Positions 44,699-54,477 of a DNA stretch of 64,000 nucleotides are shown here, piece after piece. Origin of the DNA: Vibrio tapetis subsp. quintayensis. Lineage in GTDB: Bacteria > Pseudomonadota > Gammaproteobacteria > Enterobacterales > Vibrionaceae. Below the pieces are notes generated by a model. It did no database searches and was not told the DNA's origin. It worked only from the letters and a program-made list of their open reading frames with translations. Made by a program: the position numbers and the translations under genes. Location of the stretch: assembly GCF_030409945.1 (NCBI RefSeq), contig NZ_JAUFQV010000035.1, positions 62,001 to 126,000 on the forward strand, in the 5' to 3' direction. Each line of letters begins with the position of its first letter. The first letter of the stretch is position 1.

Positions 44699-45550
44699 AT
44701 GAAACAGACTGATTATTTTTTTGATGATGGTAAACAAATTGCCTGCATTGAATTAGGTAACGCACAAACGGCCGATTATTCGGTCGTTTTTATTCATGGT
44801 TGGTTAGATAACGCGGCAAGTTTCATCCAAGTTATGCAGTTGATGCACAGCGTACAGCCGAACTTGCACCTAGTGGCGATTGATTTGCCCGGCCATGGTT
44901 TGTCTAGCCACAAAGACCCCGATAATTTTTACCCCTTTCACGACTATATCGACGATTTATACCGCTTTTTGCATGAAATTCCAGCAACTAAACGGATTTT
45001 AGTAGGGCACTCTCTTGGTGCTTTGATAACGAGTTGCTATAGTGCCGCGTTTCCTGAACACGTTGCTGGTTTGGTTCAAATTGAAGGCATGGGGCCATTG
45101 GCTGAGCAAGGCCAAAATGCCACTGATCGTTTGAGGCGTGGAGTCAAAAGCCGAGAGCGTATTCGTCGTAAAACGGGCCGATCTCTGGCCAATAAAGAGC
45201 AGGCTTTGGTTCTTAGGAGCATGTCGACGGGGGTAGAGAAAGATCTCATCGCACCGATTGTTGAACGAGACTTACGCTACGACGAAATCGAATGCAGTTG
45301 GTTTTGGCGTCATGACCCCAAATTGAAAAGTGACTCCCTGTACCGAATGACCAATGAACAAGCAGTAACGCTGACAGGAGATATTCAATGTCATCACCGA
45401 ATTATTCTGGGTGATCAAGGTTTTGAGTATTTAAAAAATAGAGGCAGCAATGAAGCGATTACCCACATCGTAAAAGGTTCACATCATTGCCATTTGGAAT
45501 CATCTGACGCAGTTGTAAAGATAATTCTAGATTTAGTTAACAAAATTTAA
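44699..45550 (+). CDS. Alpha/beta hydrolase
   Basis: 283 residues, no signal peptide. FIHGWLDNAASF carries the oxyanion HG, GHSLGALITS the nucleophile Ser, and KGSHHCHLE near the C-terminus the catalytic His. Starts 13 bp after the Slp gene. Substrate unknown; a location just before fadD suggests a lipid ester, but that is inference. Confidence 0.85.
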   Translation: MKQTDYFFDDGKQIACIELGNAQTADYSVVFIHGWLDNAASFIQVMQLMHSVQPNLHLVAIDLPGHGLSSHKDPDNFYPFHDYIDDLYRFLHEIPATKRILVGHSLGALITSCYSAAFPEHVAGLVQIEGMGPLAEQGQNATDRLRRGVKSRERIRRKTGRSLANKEQALVLRSMSTGVEKDLIAPIVERDLRYDEIECSWFWRHDPKLKSDSLYRMTNEQAVTLTGDIQCHHRIILGDQGFEYLKNRGSNEAITHIVKGSHHCHLESSDAVVKIILDLVNKI

Positions 45551-45650
45551 ACAAGTGTTTGAGAGTTCCGTGCTCAACTCTTGCGGCTATGTTGTAATAG
45601 AAACTTAATTTAATAAATCAACAGTCAGCCATTATTTGAGGAGTTTATTC

Positions 45651-47351
45651 GTGGATAAAGTTTGGCTTAATCGCTATCCAAGTGACGTTCCAGAAACCAT
45701 CGACCCAGACGTATACCCATCTTTAGTCGAGATGTTTGAGCAATCCGTCAACAAATTTGCAGATCAGCCCGCGTTTATGAATATGGGCTCGGTCATGACA
45801 TTCCGTAAACTGGAAGAACGTAGCCGAGCATTTGCCGCTTATCTTCAGAATGACTTAAAGCTTAAAAAAGGCGATCGTGTCGCGATCATGATGCCAAACT
45901 TGCTGCAATACCCAATTGCACTATTTGGTGTTTTGCGCGCAGGCCTTATCGCTGTGAACGTAAACCCGCTTTACACACCTCGTGAACTAGAGCATCAATT
46001 GAATGACTCGGGCGCCAAAGCGATCGTGATTGTGTCGAACTTTGCTAACACACTTGAGCAGGTTGTTGATAAAACACCTATTAAGCATGTTGTGTTGACC
46101 AGTCTCGGGCAAATGCTGCCAAGAGCAAAAGGTACATTGGTCGATTTTGTAGTGAAGTACGTCAAGCGCATGGTGCCAAAATACGATTTGCCTAACGCCA
46201 TTTCATTTCGTAAAGCGTTACACAAAGGTCGTCGTCTTCAATATGTGAAGCCGTTTATGTCTGGTGACGATATTGCATTTCTTCAGTACACGGGTGGTAC
46301 AACCGGTGTGGCTAAGGGCGCAGTATTAACTCACAGAAATATGATTGCTAATGTGATGCAAGCGAAAGGTGCTTATAGCCCCATGCTGTCTGAAGGGCGA
46401 GAGCTGGTGGTTACCGCATTGCCGCTCTATCATATTTTTGCTTTAACCGTTAACTGCTTGCTGTTTATTGAGATGGGCGGTCGTAACCTGCTTATCACTA
46501 ACCCTCGAGATATTCCTGGGTTCATCAAAGAACTGCAAAAATATCCGTTTACCGCGATTACTGGTGTGAATACATTGTTTAACGCACTGGTTAATAACGA
46601 AGACTTTAAAGAACTTGATTTTAGCAACCTGCACATTTCTGTAGGCGGCGGTATGTCGGTGCAAAAATCAGTCGCCGATAAGTGGAAACAAATTACGGGT
46701 GGTTTCCTTCTGGAAGGTTATGGCCTTACCGAGTGCGCCCCTCTTGTTGCGGCTAACCCTCATGATTCGTCAGCGTATAATGGTGCTATCGGCCTGCCTG
46801 TGCCTTCGACTGAAGCTCGTATTATCGATGATGAAGGCAAGGTATTGCCAAGCACACCAGAGAGCGTTGGTGAACTTCAAGTGCGAGGCCCGCAAGTGAT
46901 GCAAAGTTACTGGCAGCGCCCTGAAGCAACCAAAGAAGTGATTGATCAAGACGGTTGGTTATCAACGGGTGACATCGTAAAATTTGATGAAGAAGGCTTC
47001 TTGCATATTGTTGACCGCAAGAAAGACATGATCTTAGTTTCTGGTTTTAATGTTTACCCGAATGAAATCGAAGAAGTGATTTCAATGCACGGCAAAGTGC
47101 TAGAACTTGCAGCGATTGGTGAACCGCATGATGTGTCTGGTGAAATAGTTAAAGTCTACATCGTGAAACGCGATCCTAGTTTAACCAAAGAAGAAGTGAT
47201 TGCGCATTGTCGTGAGCATCTTACTGGTTACAAGATCCCTAAGAAGATCGAATTCAGAGAAGAGCTTCCAAAGAGTAATGTTGGTAAGATTCTACGTAGA
47301 ATCTTACGAGAAGAAAACGACGCTAACATAGCGGAGCAATCAAACTCCTAA
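45651..47351 (+). CDS. fadD: Long-chain fatty acyl-CoA synthetase
   Basis: Activates imported fatty acids to acyl-CoA at the inner membrane. It has 566 residues from the GTG at 45651 (the initial KVWLNRYP matches FadD), with GAGGAG upstream. AMP-binding motifs are YTGGTTGVAKGA, YGLTECAPL and GWLSTGDI, and the FadD C-terminal signature is near VDRKKDMILVSGFNVYPNEIE. An about 100-bp gap separates it from the hydrolase. FadR control is expected but I did not find a clear site. Confidence 0.96.
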   Translation: MDKVWLNRYPSDVPETIDPDVYPSLVEMFEQSVNKFADQPAFMNMGSVMTFRKLEERSRAFAAYLQNDLKLKKGDRVAIMMPNLLQYPIALFGVLRAGLIAVNVNPLYTPRELEHQLNDSGAKAIVIVSNFANTLEQVVDKTPIKHVVLTSLGQMLPRAKGTLVDFVVKYVKRMVPKYDLPNAISFRKALHKGRRLQYVKPFMSGDDIAFLQYTGGTTGVAKGAVLTHRNMIANVMQAKGAYSPMLSEGRELVVTALPLYHIFALTVNCLLFIEMGGRNLLITNPRDIPGFIKELQKYPFTAITGVNTLFNALVNNEDFKELDFSNLHISVGGGMSVQKSVADKWKQITGGFLLEGYGLTECAPLVAANPHDSSAYNGAIGLPVPSTEARIIDDEGKVLPSTPESVGELQVRGPQVMQSYWQRPEATKEVIDQDGWLSTGDIVKFDEEGFLHIVDRKKDMILVSGFNVYPNEIEEVISMHGKVLELAAIGEPHDVSGEIVKVYIVKRDPSLTKEEVIAHCREHLTGYKIPKKIEFREELPKSNVGKILRRILREENDANIAEQSNS

Positions 47352-47373
47352 GCAACTTCTAAGTAACAATGCT

Positions 47374-47404
47374 AAAATGCTGACAATAGTCGGCATTTTT
47401 TTTG
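47374..47404 (+). terminator. Intrinsic terminator after fadD
   Basis: A 9-bp stem aatgctgac/gtcggcatt with one T-G pair, loop AATA, followed by a T run. Confidence 0.88.
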
Positions 47405-47449
47405 TCTTATTTTTAGTGCCGTTCCCCTTTTTTTAACATAGAGAAGCCA

Positions 47450-48568
47450 GTGAATTATCAAATCATTGCTAACCAAACTGAATTAGAACGTGTTTGTCAG
47501 CTCGCCAGAGAAGTTGACACTGTTATGTTGGATACCGAATTTGTTCGCACACGTACCTATTATCCACAGCTTGGACTGATCCAACTTTTCGATGGCGAAA
47601 ATTTGTCGTTAATTGATCCGACAGAAATCGACGATATGAGTGCATTCACCGCTTTGCTGAAAGACACGGCAGTGGTGAAAGTTCTGCACGCCTGCGGTGA
47701 AGACTTAGAAGTGTTCGCGCATTCATTTGGTGCCATGCCAACCCCTATGATTGACACTCAAATCATGGCGGCGTTTTTAGGTCATGGTTTGTCGACAGGG
47801 TTTGCTGCCCTAGCAAAAGAATATCTTGATATCGAGTTGGACAAAAGTGAAGCCCGAACAGACTGGTTGGCTAGACCACTGACTGAAAAGCAACTTGAAT
47901 ACGCGGCCGCCGATGTATTTTATTTGCAGCCTATTTATCAAAAGCTTGAAGTTGCAGTGCAAGAGGCTGGCTGGTGGGAAGCCGTGCAGCAAGAATCTGA
48001 TTTAGTCGTTAGTAAGCGTGCTGTACGTCATGTACCAGACGTCGCTTACATCGATGTAAAGGGCGCTTGGCAATTACAACCAAAGCAGTTAGCTACTCTC
48101 CAAATTCTTGCTAAATGGCGCGTCGAAGAAGCCATTAAGCGTGATTTGGCACTTAACTTTGTGTTCCGTGAACAAGACATGCTTGAATGTGCTCGTTTAA
48201 GCATTAAGAGCTTGAAGAAAATGGAACAAGAGGGCTTTGATTTTCGAGAAATTCGCCGCCATGGTAATCGAGTGATCGAGATGGTTAAAGAAGGCGAATT
48301 AGTACCAGAAGAAGAGTGGCCGCAAGCCATTGACCGTTTAATGGATCTTCCTGGTTATAAGCAATTGTTTAAAGATCTAAAAGATGAAGTAAAGCGTGCA
48401 GCGCAAGCAACCGGCTTAGCAACAGAATTCTTGGCGTCTAAAAAGCAGCTCAACCAAGTGTTTACTTGGGTATGGAAGAAAGACCGCGATCCAAGCTCTC
48501 TACCAGACACTATGCAAGGTTGGCGTTTGGAAGTATTAGGCGAGAAGCTAATTAAACACTTTGATTAG
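47450..48568 (+). CDS. rnd: Ribonuclease D
   Basis: 3'-5' exonuclease trimming tRNA and other RNA precursors. It has 372 residues from a GTG. The DEDD residues lie in VMLDTEFVRT, LHACGEDLEVF and YAAADVFYLQ, followed by two HRDC domains (LQILAKWREE-like helices near 215 and a second before the C-terminus). Convergent with minE across a shared terminator. Confidence 0.96.
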   Translation: MNYQIIANQTELERVCQLAREVDTVMLDTEFVRTRTYYPQLGLIQLFDGENLSLIDPTEIDDMSAFTALLKDTAVVKVLHACGEDLEVFAHSFGAMPTPMIDTQIMAAFLGHGLSTGFAALAKEYLDIELDKSEARTDWLARPLTEKQLEYAAADVFYLQPIYQKLEVAVQEAGWWEAVQQESDLVVSKRAVRHVPDVAYIDVKGAWQLQPKQLATLQILAKWRVEEAIKRDLALNFVFREQDMLECARLSIKSLKKMEQEGFDFREIRRHGNRVIEMVKEGELVPEEEWPQAIDRLMDLPGYKQLFKDLKDEVKRAAQATGLATEFLASKKQLNQVFTWVWKKDRDPSSLPDTMQGWRLEVLGEKLIKHFD

Positions 48569-48597
48569 ATAGTCAGATAAACGACGAATGCTAAATT

Positions 48598-48629
48598 AAA
48601 AAAGCTCTGGCGAAAACCAGAGCTTTTTT
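48598..48629. terminator. Bidirectional terminator between rnd and minE
   Basis: An 8-bp stem agctctgg/ccagagct with A and T runs on the two sides. Confidence 0.9.
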
Positions 48630-48651
48630 GTGCTAGCTCGAAATGAAAAAA

Positions 48652-48915
48652 TTATTTCTCTTCGTCAGGCAGCTTAACGTTCAGCTCTAGCACGGACAAG
48701 TCGGTATCGCTCTGATCTAGCGATACTTCAACCATGTTAGGGTTTACGTCTACGTATTTCTTAAGAACTTCAAGAATGTCTTGCTTTAATTGAGGCAAAT
48801 AAGAAGGCGAACCTTGCCCTTCTTTGCGGCGTTCAGCAACGATGATCTGCAAGCGCTCTTTGGCAACATTCGCGGATGTTTTCTTTTGTGGTCGGAAAAA
48901 CTCCAGCAGTGACAT
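48652..48915 (-). CDS. minE: MinE, topological specificity factor
   Basis: An 87-residue protein that releases MinD from the membrane and drives pole-to-pole oscillation. N-terminal amphipathic SLLEFFRP, the MinD-contact segment ANVAKERLQIIVAERR and the dimerising C-terminal half are all present. Third gene of minCDE, 6 bp after minD. Confidence 0.97.
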   Translation of the reverse strand: MSLLEFFRPQKKTSANVAKERLQIIVAERRKEGQGSPSYLPQLKQDILEVLKKYVDVNPNMVEVSLDQSDTDLSVLELNVKLPDEEK

Positions 48916-48921
48916 AATTAA

Positions 48922-49734
48922 CTAGCTCCCAAATAGTCGTTGAAAGATGCCTTTTTTCTGTTCAGTCAAAAAGCGGAATTCAATAGTTTCACCAAGTAAG
49001 CGTTCTACGGCGTCACCGTAAGCCATACCTGCGTCGGTTTCTTCATCGAAAATTACCGGTACACCTTTGTTAGATGCATTCAGTACAGCTTGGCTTTCTG
49101 GAATCACACCAATCAATGGAACATGAAGAATCTCTTCAACATCTTCAACACTCAGCATTTCGCCTGTTGCGACACGTGCAGGGTTGTAGCGAGTCAGTAA
49201 TAAATGCTGTTTAACTGGCTCAAGGCCCAATTCTGAACGTCGGCTCTTTGAATCCAAGATACCTAAAATACGGTCTGAATCGCGTACAGAAGAGACTTCT
49301 GGGTTGGTGGTAACAATGGCTTCATCTGCAAAGTATAGCGCCATCAGCGCGCCTTGCTCGATACCTGCGGGAGAATCGCAGATAATGAAGTCGAAACCCA
49401 TCTCGTCCATTTCTTTAAATACGCGTTCTACGCCTTCTTTCGTTAGCGCGTCTTTATCACGAGTTTGAGAAGCGGGTAGAATGAAAAGATTGCTGGTACG
49501 CTTATCTTTAATAAGTGCTTGATTTAACGTTGCTTCGCCATTGATTACATTTACAAAATCGTAAACAACGCGACGCTCGCAACCCATGATGAGATCTAGG
49601 TTACGTAAGCCGATATCAAAGTCTATTACTGCGGTTTTTTTGCCTTTAAGAGCAAGACCAGATGCAATAGCTGCACTCGAGGTCGTTTTACCTACGCCAC
49701 CTTTGCCTGATGTAACAACAATAATGCGTGCCAT
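48922..49734 (-). CDS. minD: MinD, septum-site ATPase
   Basis: Membrane-cycling ATPase of the division-site selection system. It has 270 residues from the ATG at 49734 behind AAGGAAT. The deviant Walker A is GKGGVGKT (10-17), with ICDSPAGIEQGA as switch II. The C-terminal amphipathic helix ends KKGIFQRLFGS for membrane binding. The longer upstream frame overlaps minC and is rejected. Confidence 0.98.
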   Translation of the reverse strand: MARIIVVTSGKGGVGKTTSSAAIASGLALKGKKTAVIDFDIGLRNLDLIMGCERRVVYDFVNVINGEATLNQALIKDKRTSNLFILPASQTRDKDALTKEGVERVFKEMDEMGFDFIICDSPAGIEQGALMALYFADEAIVTTNPEVSSVRDSDRILGILDSKSRRSELGLEPVKQHLLLTRYNPARVATGEMLSVEDVEEILHVPLIGVIPESQAVLNASNKGVPVIFDEETDAGMAYGDAVERLLGETIEFRFLTEQKKGIFQRLFGS

Positions 49735-49753
49735 CATTAATTCCTTATTATTT

Positions 49754-50416
49754 TTAAATACTGAGTATGTCGATATGCAGTTGGTCATCTATCATGCCAA
49801 ACATGATTTTCTTCTGCCAATACCCACTTTCAATTTTATCGCTAAGCCAATAGTTTCCAGCGATGGAAATCAGCTCTGCTTGCAAATCGTTACAAATTAT
49901 CTTGGCTTGCGTTTGGCCACTCGCTCCGGCAATTGCACGGCCGCGTAACGTGCCGTGAATATGAATACTGCCATCGGCAATCACTTCTGCACCTGCGCTG
50001 ACGTGGCTTAAGATCACTAAGTCGCCGTCTTTGGCATATACCTGTTGCCCAGAACGAATCGGAGTTCGAATTATTTTAACTGGAGCCATTTTTGCAGGTT
50101 CTCTGGTTGGCGACTTACTTGCCGACATCAACGCAAAGCCAGCTTGTTTTGCTGAATCTTGTGCGCGCCTGTCTTTACAGCCAGCGACGCCAACAGGGAT
50201 CATGCCTGCGTTGAGCACGCCCGCTTTCAGTACGTGAAAGTCAATGTCACCTGAAACGTTTTCGACGTTAAGCACTACCGGCGCATTAGCGAAGAAAGCA
50301 GGAGCCTGCTCAACCTTCTGATTGAGGAAGGAAATGCTGTCTTCAACTTGATTTCCGGATAAGTGGAGAACAGATAAGGTGAAACTGCTTCCTTTTAAAT
50401 CTGTTGTTGTAGTCAT
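49754..50416 (-). CDS. minC: MinC, FtsZ inhibitor
   Basis: 220 residues. The N-terminal FtsZ-interacting domain is followed by a Ser/Pro/Lys linker near 100-115, then the right-handed beta-helix domain with the glycine-rich GSIHIHGTLRGRAIAGASG that binds MinD. First gene of the operon; the next gene starts about 20 bp on. Confidence 0.97.
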   Translation of the reverse strand: MTTTTDLKGSSFTLSVLHLSGNQVEDSISFLNQKVEQAPAFFANAPVVLNVENVSGDIDFHVLKAGVLNAGMIPVGVAGCKDRRAQDSAKQAGFALMSASKSPTREPAKMAPVKIIRTPIRSGQQVYAKDGDLVILSHVSAGAEVIADGSIHIHGTLRGRAIAGASGQTQAKIICNDLQAELISIAGNYWLSDKIESGYWQKKIMFGMIDDQLHIDILSI

Positions 50417-50593
50417 CTTACTTCTTCGAACGTTATGCTATTACGATAGCCAAGAGATGTAAGCATGTTATATTTGTTAACTAGCCTCATCAAGCAATCT
50501 TATTGCTAAATAGGCGCTTTCAGACCAAAATCTCATAAAGTTTGCGAAAACTTAACTTTATGTGTGAACAAAAGGATTAAAAATAGGTTACTT

Positions 50594-50869
50594 ATGTTGT
50601 GTTCTATCTACAAAAGCAGCAAGAAAGAAGGTATGTACCTCTACGTTCCAAAAAAAGACGATTTCTCTGATGTACCAGAAGAACTGAAGAAGGTGTTTGG
50701 TACGCCAATGTTCGTTATGGTGATTAAGATGGATGGCAGAACATTAGCTCAAGTAGATATCGAGAAAGTAAAACATTCACTAAAGACGGACGGGTTCTTT
50801 TTGCAAGTGCCACCGCCAGTTGAAAACCAATTAGAAAAATACAAAGAGCAAAAGGCTGCACGTTCGTAG
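50594..50869 (+). CDS. ycgL: YcgL domain protein
   Basis: 91 residues of the YcgL family (DUF709), with CSIYKSSKKEGMYLYV at the N-terminus and GFFLQVPPPVEN near the end. Function unknown. It diverges from minC, the enterobacterial arrangement. The ATG at 50594 matches family starts; an upstream in-frame start adds ten residues. Confidence 0.92.
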   Translation: MLCSIYKSSKKEGMYLYVPKKDDFSDVPEELKKVFGTPMFVMVIKMDGRTLAQVDIEKVKHSLKTDGFFLQVPPPVENQLEKYKEQKAARS

Positions 50870-50897
50870 CAAGCCAAAATGCGAAAGGAGAGTTAGG

Positions 50898-51869
50898 TTG
50901 AGGAAGATTATAACAACAATTATAGGGCTGGGTTTATCAACATCTTTAATGGCGAAGCCAACCTTTGATGAATACGTCAGTGAATTAAAAGCCGAAGCCA
51001 GACAGAAAGGGATCTCTGAACAAACCTTAAGCAGTGCATTTGTCGATGTAACGTACAAACCACGTGCCGTCAAAGCCGATAGAAATCAGCCTGAAAAGCG
51101 ATTGACTCTGGATGAATACATTCCTAGAGCAGTGCCTGACTGGAAAGTAAAACAGGCAAAAGCTCTATACAGCAAGCACTACACTGAACTTAAAAAGATC
51201 GGTGATGAGTTCGGGGTTCAACCGCGATTTATTGTGGCGCTGTGGGGTGTTGAAAGTAATTTCGGTAAGTTTACCGGTGGTTATAGCGTGATCGATGCAT
51301 TAACGACGTTAGCTTACGACGGACGACGTGAAGCTTTCTTCCGTAAAGAAACCATGGCGGCCTTAACAATACTTGAGCAGGGTCATATTGCAGCCAAAGA
51401 TATGAAAGGCTCTTGGGCTGGTGCGATGGGACAATGCCAGTTCATGCCGAGTTCGTTTATTGCTTACGCAGCCGATGGTAATGGCGACGGCAAAAAAGAC
51501 ATTTGGAACACCAAAGCCGATGTATTTGCATCTACTGCTAACTATCTTAAGCAATCCGGTTGGGATGATACCTATACTTGGGGCCGCCAAGTATTAGTGC
51601 CGAAAGGGATTGATAATGAACTACAAGGGCGTCAACAAGAAAAAGCCAAGACCTTAACCCAGTGGGCAGAACTTGGTGTAACACGTATGAACGGTCAGAC
51701 GCTACCTCAACCAGAAACGGATATTGAAGCTTGGCTTATCATGCCTGATGACGTAAATGGACGAGCCTATCTCATCTATAATAATTATCAGGTGCTAATG
51801 AAATGGAACCGCTCTTATTATTTTGCGTTAGCGGTTAGCCATTTGGCCGATAGAATTAAATTCGATTAA
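50898..51869 (+). CDS. Lytic murein transglycosylase (MltB family)
   Basis: 323 residues with a signal peptide (about 1-19, LMA-K) and no lipobox, so soluble periplasmic rather than lipoprotein. The catalytic Glu is in ALWGVESNFGKFTGG; GSWAGAMGQCQFMPSSF and NGDGKKDIWN are typical of the family. Start is TTG at 50898, supported by an AAAGGAG site 8 bases upstream and by the signal sequence that follows directly. It lies 28 bp after ycgL and is probably cotranscribed. Confidence 0.93.
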   Translation: MRKIITTIIGLGLSTSLMAKPTFDEYVSELKAEARQKGISEQTLSSAFVDVTYKPRAVKADRNQPEKRLTLDEYIPRAVPDWKVKQAKALYSKHYTELKKIGDEFGVQPRFIVALWGVESNFGKFTGGYSVIDALTTLAYDGRREAFFRKETMAALTILEQGHIAAKDMKGSWAGAMGQCQFMPSSFIAYAADGNGDGKKDIWNTKADVFASTANYLKQSGWDDTYTWGRQVLVPKGIDNELQGRQQEKAKTLTQWAELGVTRMNGQTLPQPETDIEAWLIMPDDVNGRAYLIYNNYQVLMKWNRSYYFALAVSHLADRIKFD

Positions 51870-51883
51870 TAAAATGTAAAATG

Positions 51884-51909
51884 AGAGGGCTCTATATGGG
51901 CCCTTTTTT
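51884..51909 (+). terminator. Intrinsic terminator after the lytic transglycosylase
   Basis: A short GC-rich stem agggc/gccct followed by six T, directly before the next gene. Confidence 0.75.
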
Positions 51910-51926
51910 AATGCTAAGGATTGAAC

Positions 51927-52871
51927 ATGTCGACAGAAAGAGCCAGTCAAATGGTGATTTTTTACAATTTGATCTTGCATGGAAGCTTCACTGTTGCAGC
52001 AAAGCAACTCAACGTATCGGTTTCTCACGTCAGTAAGCAAATTGCCAAGCTGGAATCGGAACTCAAAGTTAAATTGGTACAAAGAACAACACGTACCGTA
52101 TCGGCAACACCAACGGGCGAGCAATTTTATCTATGCTGTAAAACGATGATGAGCGCGATGGAAGACGCCGCTAATCTGGTTGAAGACCAGCGTGACGAGG
52201 TGTCTGGCCCGTTGCGAATTGGTATTGCTCAGTCGTTTGGCACATTACATATCATCCCATTAATAGAAGAGTTGCAATTGGCTTACCCATTATTGCAGAT
52301 AGAGGTTAGCTTATTTGACGATTATGTGGATATGGTCGAGATCGGGCTGGATTTATGGATAACAAACCTTGAGCAACTGCCAGATGGTTATGTCGCACAA
52401 CGGCTAACTGATACACGCTTTGTGTTGGTTGCGTCACCGAACTATTTGGCTAAGTGCGGTACGCCGTATCTGCCTCAAGATCTGATGGAACACAATTGCT
52501 TGATTTATCACAGCCGCCAGAGAGATTACAGTACTTGGAGCTTTAGCAAGGAAGACGAAGAATTATGGATCAATGTATCGGGAAACTATCAAGTAGATTT
52601 GGCAGAAGCGGTTCGGAATGCCGCTATTTCAGGGTGGGGAATTGCTTACTTAGCAACTTACTTGCTTAAAGATGAATTTCGTAAAGGGGAGTTGCTTCAG
52701 TTGTTGCCAGACTGGCGAGCCAATCAAAAAATGACATTTTATGCAGTGTACCCAAGCCGTAAGCATAAGCCGAAGAAACTAGCAGTGGTCATTGATTTTC
52801 TTAAGCAACGTTTGGGTGATAAGCCTTACTGGGACAAGTCGCTTCAGTCTTCGATCAATCTAAGTTCGTGA
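51927..52871 (+). CDS. LysR-family transcriptional regulator
   Basis: 314 residues. The N-terminal HTH is in TVAAKQLNVSVSHVSKQIAKLESEL (about 21-45), followed by the CrgA-type signature RTTRTVSATPTGEQF and an effector domain. ATG at 51927 follows AAGGATTG. Upstream of a nucleoside transporter on the same strand, but a 240-bp gap with an inverted repeat separates them, so a regulatory link is only possible, not shown. Confidence 0.92.
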   Translation: MSTERASQMVIFYNLILHGSFTVAAKQLNVSVSHVSKQIAKLESELKVKLVQRTTRTVSATPTGEQFYLCCKTMMSAMEDAANLVEDQRDEVSGPLRIGIAQSFGTLHIIPLIEELQLAYPLLQIEVSLFDDYVDMVEIGLDLWITNLEQLPDGYVAQRLTDTRFVLVASPNYLAKCGTPYLPQDLMEHNCLIYHSRQRDYSTWSFSKEDEELWINVSGNYQVDLAEAVRNAAISGWGIAYLATYLLKDEFRKGELLQLLPDWRANQKMTFYAVYPSRKHKPKKLAVVIDFLKQRLGDKPYWDKSLQSSINLSS

Positions 52872-52909
52872 CTTAAACAACCTCTATCCGATAAAAAGCA
52901 AACGATTGT

Positions 52910-52942
52910 TTCTATGGTGGGAAATATTTTTTCCATAGAGAA
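52910..52942. other. Inverted repeat upstream of the nucleoside transporter
   Basis: CTATGG...CCATAG enclosing GGAAA...TTTCC (52912-52938), with further partial complement TTT/AGAAA outside. It could be the LysR gene's terminator or an operator for the transporter. No strict T run follows. Confidence 0.5.
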
Positions 52943-53111
52943 ATAGTAGAGTTGATGGTTATTGATAACTCTATTAAATCAGCATGTTACTGTTGTTTAG
53001 ATTTTACTCGCCAGAATTTGCATCAAACCATTAACAAGCCTAGCTTGCATCTATTGTTCCCGCTCTTACAATGCGCGTCTTTCCTGTTTTATATACTCTA
53101 AAAGACGCGAC

Positions 53112-54317
53112 ATGACTTCTATATTAGGCATCATTGCCATTCTATTTACTGCTTGGTTGTTATCAACTGATCGCAAAAACATTCCATTACGCACGGTAGG
53201 CTTGGCCTTCCTTTTGCAAATATTTTTTGCGTACCTTGTTTTATATTTGCCTGCTGGCAAAAATGCGCTAAACAGCGTGACGGGGGCAGTGGCTGGTCTG
53301 ATTGATTATGGACAACATGGTATAGGGTTCTTATTTGGGGGCTTAGCGGATGGAAGTAATGGCTTTGTATTTGCCATCAATGTTCTGGGTGTGATCATCT
53401 TTTTCTCGGCCTTAATTTCAGGGCTTTATCACATAGGGCTAATGCCAAGGGTCATCAATTTAATTGGTGGTGCTTTGCAAAAACTGCTGGGTACGGGCCG
53501 CGCAGAATCGCTGTCTGCAACTGCAAATATCTTCGTTGGTATGATTGAGGCTCCGTTGGTTGTTAAGCCTTACCTAAGTAAGATGAGTGACTCTCAGTTT
53601 TTTGCGGTAATGACCTGTGGCCTAGCTTCGGTAGCGGGTGGCACTTTAGCTGGTTATGCGTCGTTAGGTGTGGACCTAAACTTTTTGATTGCAGCGGCTT
53701 TCATGTCAGCGCCGGCGGGATTATTAATGGCAAAAATCTTGGTACCACCAAGCCCAGATGACGTGCAAATTAATGACTTAGAAAACGTTGATATTCCTCG
53801 TGCAGCCAATGTTGTTGAAGCCATGGCGGATGGCGCCATGTCTGGTGTGCGTATCGCTGTTGCAGTTGGTGCAACTCTACTGGCTTTTGTCAGTGTGATC
53901 GCCCTGCTAGACGGTTTGCTCGGTCACGTCGGTTCATGGTTTGGGTTTGAGCTGAGTTTTGGCTTAATTATGGGTTACCTTTTTGCTCCTGTTGCATGGC
54001 TACTAGGTATTCCGTGGAATGAAGCAATTGTCGCAGGTTCTTTGATTGGTAATAAAGTCGTCGTGAATGAGTTCGTCGCATTTATCCAGCTAATGGAAGT
54101 GAAAGATCAGTTAAGCGAACATTCACAAGCCATCGTTACTTTTGCATTGTGTGGCTTTGCCAATATATCAACTATGGCCATGTTAATTGGTGGCCTTGGC
54201 AGCATAGTGCCAGAACGCCGCACTTATATCTCCAATAATGGAGCTAAGGCAATAACTGCCGGGGTACTTGCGAACTTAATGAGCGCAGCGATTGCAGGTG
54301 TTATTCTTTCAATCTAA
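53112..54317 (+). CDS. Concentrative nucleoside transporter (NupC/CNT family)
   Basis: 401-residue inner-membrane symporter importing nucleosides. About ten hydrophobic helices. Family motifs are GTGRAESLSATANIFVGMIEAPLVVKPYL in the middle and the later SLIGNKVVVNEFVAF and ALCGFANISTMAM. A CytR/CRP control would be usual, but I found no certain site. Followed by a strong terminator. Confidence 0.95.
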   Translation: MTSILGIIAILFTAWLLSTDRKNIPLRTVGLAFLLQIFFAYLVLYLPAGKNALNSVTGAVAGLIDYGQHGIGFLFGGLADGSNGFVFAINVLGVIIFFSALISGLYHIGLMPRVINLIGGALQKLLGTGRAESLSATANIFVGMIEAPLVVKPYLSKMSDSQFFAVMTCGLASVAGGTLAGYASLGVDLNFLIAAAFMSAPAGLLMAKILVPPSPDDVQINDLENVDIPRAANVVEAMADGAMSGVRIAVAVGATLLAFVSVIALLDGLLGHVGSWFGFELSFGLIMGYLFAPVAWLLGIPWNEAIVAGSLIGNKVVVNEFVAFIQLMEVKDQLSEHSQAIVTFALCGFANISTMAMLIGGLGSIVPERRTYISNNGAKAITAGVLANLMSAAIAGVILSI

Positions 54318-54412
54318 AAATCTAGGCAGCATGCAATAACGTATTGAAGCGTAGTGCATGTTAGCCCCCAAAACACTGGCGTGTAGTACCTAATCGATTA
54401 AATGGTTGGGTA

Positions 54413-54447
54413 CAAAAAAGGCTCACCGTTTGCGGTGAGCCTTTTTA
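54413..54447. terminator. Bidirectional terminator between the transporter and folD
   Basis: A 9-bp stem ggctcaccg/cggtgagcc with A and T runs flanking. Confidence 0.92.
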
Positions 54448-54477
54448 TCATCTGGCTTTCATGTAAAGCTGAGCGTC